DNA of 64,000 bases, from NCBI RefSeq assembly GCF_047511655.1, contig NC_133394.1, positions 111,188,343-111,252,342 of the forward strand, written 5' to 3'. Origin of the DNA: Castor canadensis (Eukaryota > Chordata > Mammalia > Rodentia > Castoridae). Within the stretch, counting starts at the first letter, position 1. Every line of letters begins with the position of its first letter. Under the pieces are notes generated by a model. It was not told the DNA's origin. It saw only the letters and a list, made by a program, of their open reading frames with translations, and did not search any database. This document shows, piece after piece, positions 60,001 to 64,000 of this stretch. A program made the translations under genes and the position numbers.

Positions 60001-60851
60001 ACTTTCTCAGTGGAACCCCAGCAGCACAGCAACTATGAGATAGCATAGATAAATGGGACTTCATAAAACTAAAAAGCTTCTGCTCAACAAAAGAAATGGT
60101 CTCTAAACTGAAGAGAACACCCATAGAGTGGGAGAAAATATTTGACAGCTACACATCAGACAAAGGACAGATAATCAGAATATATAGGGAACTTAAAAAA
60201 CTAAATTATCCCAAAACTAATGAACCAATAAAGAAATGGGCAAGTGAACTAAACAGAACTTTCTCAAAAGAAGAAATTCAAATGGCAAAAAAACACATGA
60301 AAAAATGCTCACCATCTCTAGCAATAAAGGAAATGCAAATTAAAACCACACTAAGATTCCACCTCACCCCTGTTAGAATAGCCATCATTAGCAACACCAC
60401 TAACAACAGGTGTAGCCGAGGATGTGGAGAAAAAGGAACTCTCTTACACTGCTGGTGGGAATGTAAATTAGTACAACCACTCTGGAAAAAAATTTGGAGA
60501 CTACTTAAAAAGCTAAACATTGTTCTACCATTTGATCCAGCAATACCACTCTTGGGGATATACCCAAAAGAATGTGACTCAGGTTACTCCAGAGGCACCT
60601 GCACACCCATGTTTATTGCAGCACTATTCAAAATAGCCAAGTTATGGAAATAGCCAAGATGCCCCACTACTGACGAATGGATCAAGAAAATGTGTTATCT
60701 ATACACAATGGAGTTTTATGCAGACATGAAGAAGAACGAAATGTTATCATTTGCTGGTAGGTGGATGGAACTGGAGAACATCATTCTGAGTGAGGTTAGC
60801 CTGGCCCAAAAGACCAAAAATCATATGTTCTCCCTCATATGTGGACATTAG
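57025..60851 (+). pseudogene. L1-2 ORF2 remnant
   Basis: Endonuclease, RT and Cys-rich regions are recognisable in at least nine open pieces. The polymerase motif reads FGDD (59122-59133) instead of FADD, changing the residue before the catalytic aspartates. A 25-bp near-repeat (CATTGGAAGTCAATGAAA-type) at 57835-57875 is a local duplication that L1-1 lacks. Frameshifts lie at about 57230, 58270 and 58400-58500, among others. Confidence 0.9.
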
Positions 60852-61305
60852 ATCAAGGGTAGACACAACAAGGGGATTGAACTTTGAGCCCATGATAAAG
60901 CGAGAGCACACAAGGGAGGGGTGAGGATAGTTAAGACACCTAAAAAAGTAGATAGCATTTTTTGCCCACAATGCAGAGAAACTAAAGCAGATACCTTCAA
61001 AGCAACTGAGGCCAATAGGAGAAGGGGACCAGGAACTAGAGAAAAGGTTAGTTCAAGAATAATTAACCTAGAAGGTAACACACATGCACAGAAAATTAAT
61101 GTGAGTCAACTCCCTGTATAGCTACCCTTATCTCAACCAGCAAAAACTCTTGATCCCTCCTATTATTGCTTATACTCTTTCTTCAACAAAATTAGAGATA
61201 AGGGCAAAATAGTTTCTGCCAGATATCGAGGGGGGTTGAGGGGAGTGGGAGGGGGCGGGGGGGGGAAGGGGGAGAAATGACCCAAACATTGTATGCTCAT
61301 ATGAA

Positions 61306-61344
<39 letters not shown>

Positions 61345-61489
61345 AATCAGCATCCCAAAAAAAATGAGGAAAAGCATTCTAAGCAGAGGAAAAAGGACAA
61401 AAAGTGCTTTGAGATGGAAAACATCTTAGTGTGTTTAATGAAAAAACATTTTTAAAGACTGTGAGTCAGACTTGTCATTCTTGTAACAA

Positions 61490-61950
61490 ATACCTGAGAG
61501 AAACAACTTAAAAGGAGGAAAGATTTACTTTGGCTCACAGTTTCAGAGGTTTTAATCCATGGTCAGCTGGCTCCATGGTTGGTGGGCCTGTAGTGAGGCA
61601 CAACATCCTGAAGGAAGGGCACAGTGGAGTACAGCTGCTCATCTCATGGTGGCCGGAAGCACAGGAAATTAACAGGAAGGGTCCAGAGCCAAGATACACC
61701 TTTCAAGAGCACGCCCCCAGTAACTTACATCCTCCAACTAGCCCCCACCTTCCACAGTTCCACTGCTTCCTGATAGTCTATTCAAATTTTGAATCATTAA
61801 TAGATTAAACCATTAGTTAAGTCAAAGTCCTCAAGATCTAATTATCTGTGTAAAGTCCCTCACAGGCATGCCCAGAGGTGTGCTCTACTAATCCCCTATG
61901 CATCTTTCAATCTAATCAACTTTACAATCAAGATGAACCATCACAAGGAT
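61490..61950 (-). repeat. MaLR-like LTR, minus orientation
   Basis: AACAAATACCTGAGAGAAAC, AGGAGGAAAGATTTACTTTG, GGCTCACAGTTTCAGAGG and CTCATGGTGGCCGGAAGC are reversed MaLR phrases common in rodent genomes. Confidence 0.6.
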
Positions 61951-61966
61951 AAAAATAAGATTATAC

Positions 61967-61967
61967 T

Positions 61968-62000
<33 letters not shown>
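61967..62000 (+). repeat. (GATA)n microsatellite
   Basis: About eight TAGA/GATA units. Confidence 0.95.
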
Positions 62001-62179
62001 AAACCACATTCATTTTTTCACAATATCACTGCACAGAGATTTCCTATTCATGAAATATAAATAACACTCTTTCAGAAGTAAATTACTTTGGTGAATTAAA
62101 ACACTTGGAAGAGATTCCACTTCTAGATATATGAAACATAGGGACTGGCTTTATCCCTAGACTAATAGTAGCCCCGATG

Positions 62180-62765
62180 CCATTTTTTTAATGGGCAAAA
62201 GATTTGGATAGACATTTTTCCAAAGTAGGAATTCAAATGGACAGCGCACATGATAAATGCTCAACATCAAACGTCATTGAGGAAATCCAAATCGAAACCA
62301 TAATGAGTACTACTTCATACATGTTAACATGACTTCAACAACAACAAATGATAGATAAGAACAAGTGCTTCTAAGAATGGAGACATTGAAAGCCTCATCC
62401 ATTGCTGGTGGGATTGTAAAATGATGTAGTCACTTTGGAGAATAATCCGGTAGTTCTTCAAAAAGTTAAAAATAGAGTTACCATATGGACTGGCAATTCC
62501 AATCCAGTGATATATCCAGAAGAAATAAAACTGTACATTCAAATGTTTATAACAGTACTATTAATTGCCAAAAGCAGAAACAATCCAAGTGTCCAACAAT
62601 GGATGAATAGATATGCAAAGTCCTACAATGAATATTACTCAGTCATAAAAAGGAATAAAGTAACAATACATGCTACAACACAGAAAAATCCCAAAAATAT
62701 TGTATTAATAAAAGACGCCAGTCATAAAGAACAACTCTTTGTATGATTTCATGTATGTGTCATGT
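62180..62765 (+). repeat. Old L1 (L1M) ORF2 3' end
   Basis: AAAGATTTGGATAGACATTT, TAGGAATTCAAATGGACAG and ATTGCTGGTGGGATTGTAAA, followed by the AATGGATGAATAGATATG block, are the usual end of old L1 ORF2. Confidence 0.75.
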
Positions 62766-62769
62766 TATT

Positions 62770-63711
62770 ATAAAAGGTGGCAAAGTTATATTAACACCAA
62801 AGTAGATTTCAGAGCAAACCATATTTGACCAATGATAAAGAGGGTCAAATGTAATAATAATGGGGTCAATCGGCATAATTCTAAAGTCGGATACTTCTGA
62901 TACTAGAGCTTCAAAGTACATGAAGTACTGTAAAGAGAAAGGGATAATCCACAATTATGGTCAGAGGTTTTAATCCCATCTCAATAACTGATAGAATAAG
63001 TAAGTATGCAGAGATCGGTAAGGACATAGAGTTGAACAATGCCACCAACTAACATGACCTAAGTGGTATTTATAGAACACTTCACCCAATAACAGCAAAA
63101 CACATATCTTTTCCAGTGCCCATGAACATTTATCAAGAGACCAGATTCTGGGAGATAAAATTAGTCAATGTTTATGCAAGACATGTTCTCCAGTCACATC
63201 AGTGACCTCAGTTTCCACCTTAAGAAGCTAGAAAAAGAAAACAAAAGAGGCCAAAGTAAGCAGAAGAAAGGAGATGATACAGAGCAGAGGAGAAACCAAT
63301 GGAACAGAGAGGGCACAAGCCATCATTACCAGAAATGAGAAGGAGATCATCACTGCAGGTATTAAAAGGAAAGCAAAATATGTTGGATGATTTCATGCAA
63401 CCAATTTTAAAACTTAAATGGATAAATTACTTAGAAGATGCACACTACTAATTGTCACTCAGAAAGAAATAATCTGTATAACTATTAAATTAACTGAATT
63501 TACTGTAAAAATATTTCCCACCAAAAAACTCCAGGTCCAGATGACAACATTGATGAATTCTACCAAGTATTAAAAGGAAAACAAATGCTGATTCTATACA
63601 TTTTCCAACTGATTCTATGAGGATGGTATTACCATAAGAACAAAACCAGAGAAAGGTATTATGACAAAACTGCAGACAAATGTTCTTCATGAATATGGAT
63701 GCAAAAATTGT
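62770..63711 (+). repeat. Old L1 (L1M) ORF2 fragment, endonuclease to RT part
   Basis: Phrases such as CATGAACATTTATCAAGAG, CCAGATTCTGGGAGATAAAA and CCAGGTCCAGATGACAACAT follow ORF2 order from the endonuclease end to early RT. It lies downstream of a 3' end fragment, so it is either a second element or a rearrangement. Confidence 0.65.
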
Positions 63712-63840
63712 AGGATCTTATTGGAACACAAGCATACCAGTTCACACAATGTCTACGGCTCTATCTGTAATATAATACCGTAGCTCTGGCAGAGACCAGG
63801 AGGTGAGCCCTGCCTGGCCCTTCCCAGAAAAGATTGCTGA
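63712..63840 (+). repeat. hAT/Charlie-like DNA element remnant
   Basis: CTTATTGGAACACAAGC, ACACAATGTCTACGGCTC and the CTGGCCCTTCCCAGAAAAG to TTGCTGACTTTT ending resemble a well-known hAT-Charlie group MITE. Subfamily not assigned. Confidence 0.5.
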
Positions 63841-64000
63841 CTTTTGACTAAAGTTGTACATTGAAAGAAATAGAGAAAAGCCCCCTCCCCATCTTGGAAA
63901 AAACTTCAGGTGAATAACAGTATTTTTACCTTTTCCTAGTTACCTTAACCACCCCCCCCACCAACTCCTATCTTCCTCCTTCTTCCTCTCCTCTATAGTC

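Larger units (their letters stand above)
54635..61358 (+). mobile_element. L1-2: near-full-length L1, heavily mutated
   Basis: AAAAAATGAGGAAAAG at 54619-54634 and 61359-61374 is an exact 16-bp target duplication. The element starts in the 5' UTR about 200 bp downstream of the L1-1 start, lacking the YY1-type motif. ORF1 and ORF2 are both broken many times. The tail is (AAAT)n, then TCAGCATCCC and a second A-run before the duplication. It is closely related to L1-1 in all parts. Confidence 0.9.

Overview
The window is mammalian nuclear DNA, most likely from a rodent. The evidence is B1-like (7SL-derived) SINEs, ID-type (tRNA-derived) SINEs, fused B1+ID composites, MaLR LTRs, old L2/MIR/L1M fragments and two young L1 copies. 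The ID-like consensus and the L1 3' end suggest the beaver/kangaroo-rat branch (Castorimorpha), but that is recall-based and weak. Nothing prokaryotic is present and no complete single-exon host gene is visible.

The one host gene I can support is on the minus strand and is built from short exons. Five consecutive exons (52139-52276, 44512-44626, 37411-37542, 9711-9886, 7795-7915) have consensus-like splice sites and matching codon phases at all four junctions. They join into a 226-codon C-terminal portion ending in a stop codon. The product carries six copies of the testis-haploid-expressed (THEG) repeat, roughly S-P-R-I-x-x-L-A-x-P-K. I call it the 3' part of SPMAP2L (THEGL), a sperm microtubule-associated protein; the 5' exons were not found and are probably beyond the right edge.

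The introns are filled with transposons. The 27.5-kb intron between 37411 and 9886 holds a nested stack. An old class I provirus (ERV-A, 11817-37153) has 4-bp target duplications. Inside it lies a 5'-truncated L1 (L1-x, 13289-22874). Inside that is a gammaretrovirus-like element (ERV-B, LTR 13472-13935, gag, and a scrap of reverse transcriptase), and inside ERV-B is a nearly intact full-length L1 (L1-1, from about 15687). The distal half of ERV-B and one L1 3' end are missing, which is best explained by recombination between the two L1 copies. A second, separate class I provirus (ERV-C, 23201-31656) with degraded gag, pro, pol and env also sits in ERV-A. A solo LTR (34909-35339) lies further 3'.

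The right part (37.2-64 kb) has old L1M fragments in both orientations, MaLR LTRs, a TcMar-like DNA element, a 2-kb minus-strand L1, a second long L1 (L1-2, 54635-61358, heavily mutated, 16-bp target duplications) and more L1M and hAT-like remains. The left part (1-11.8 kb) is mostly L2, MIR, MaLR and SINE sequence. All the long young insertions (ERV-A, ERV-B, ERV-C, L1-1, L1-2) are plus-strand, antisense to the host gene.
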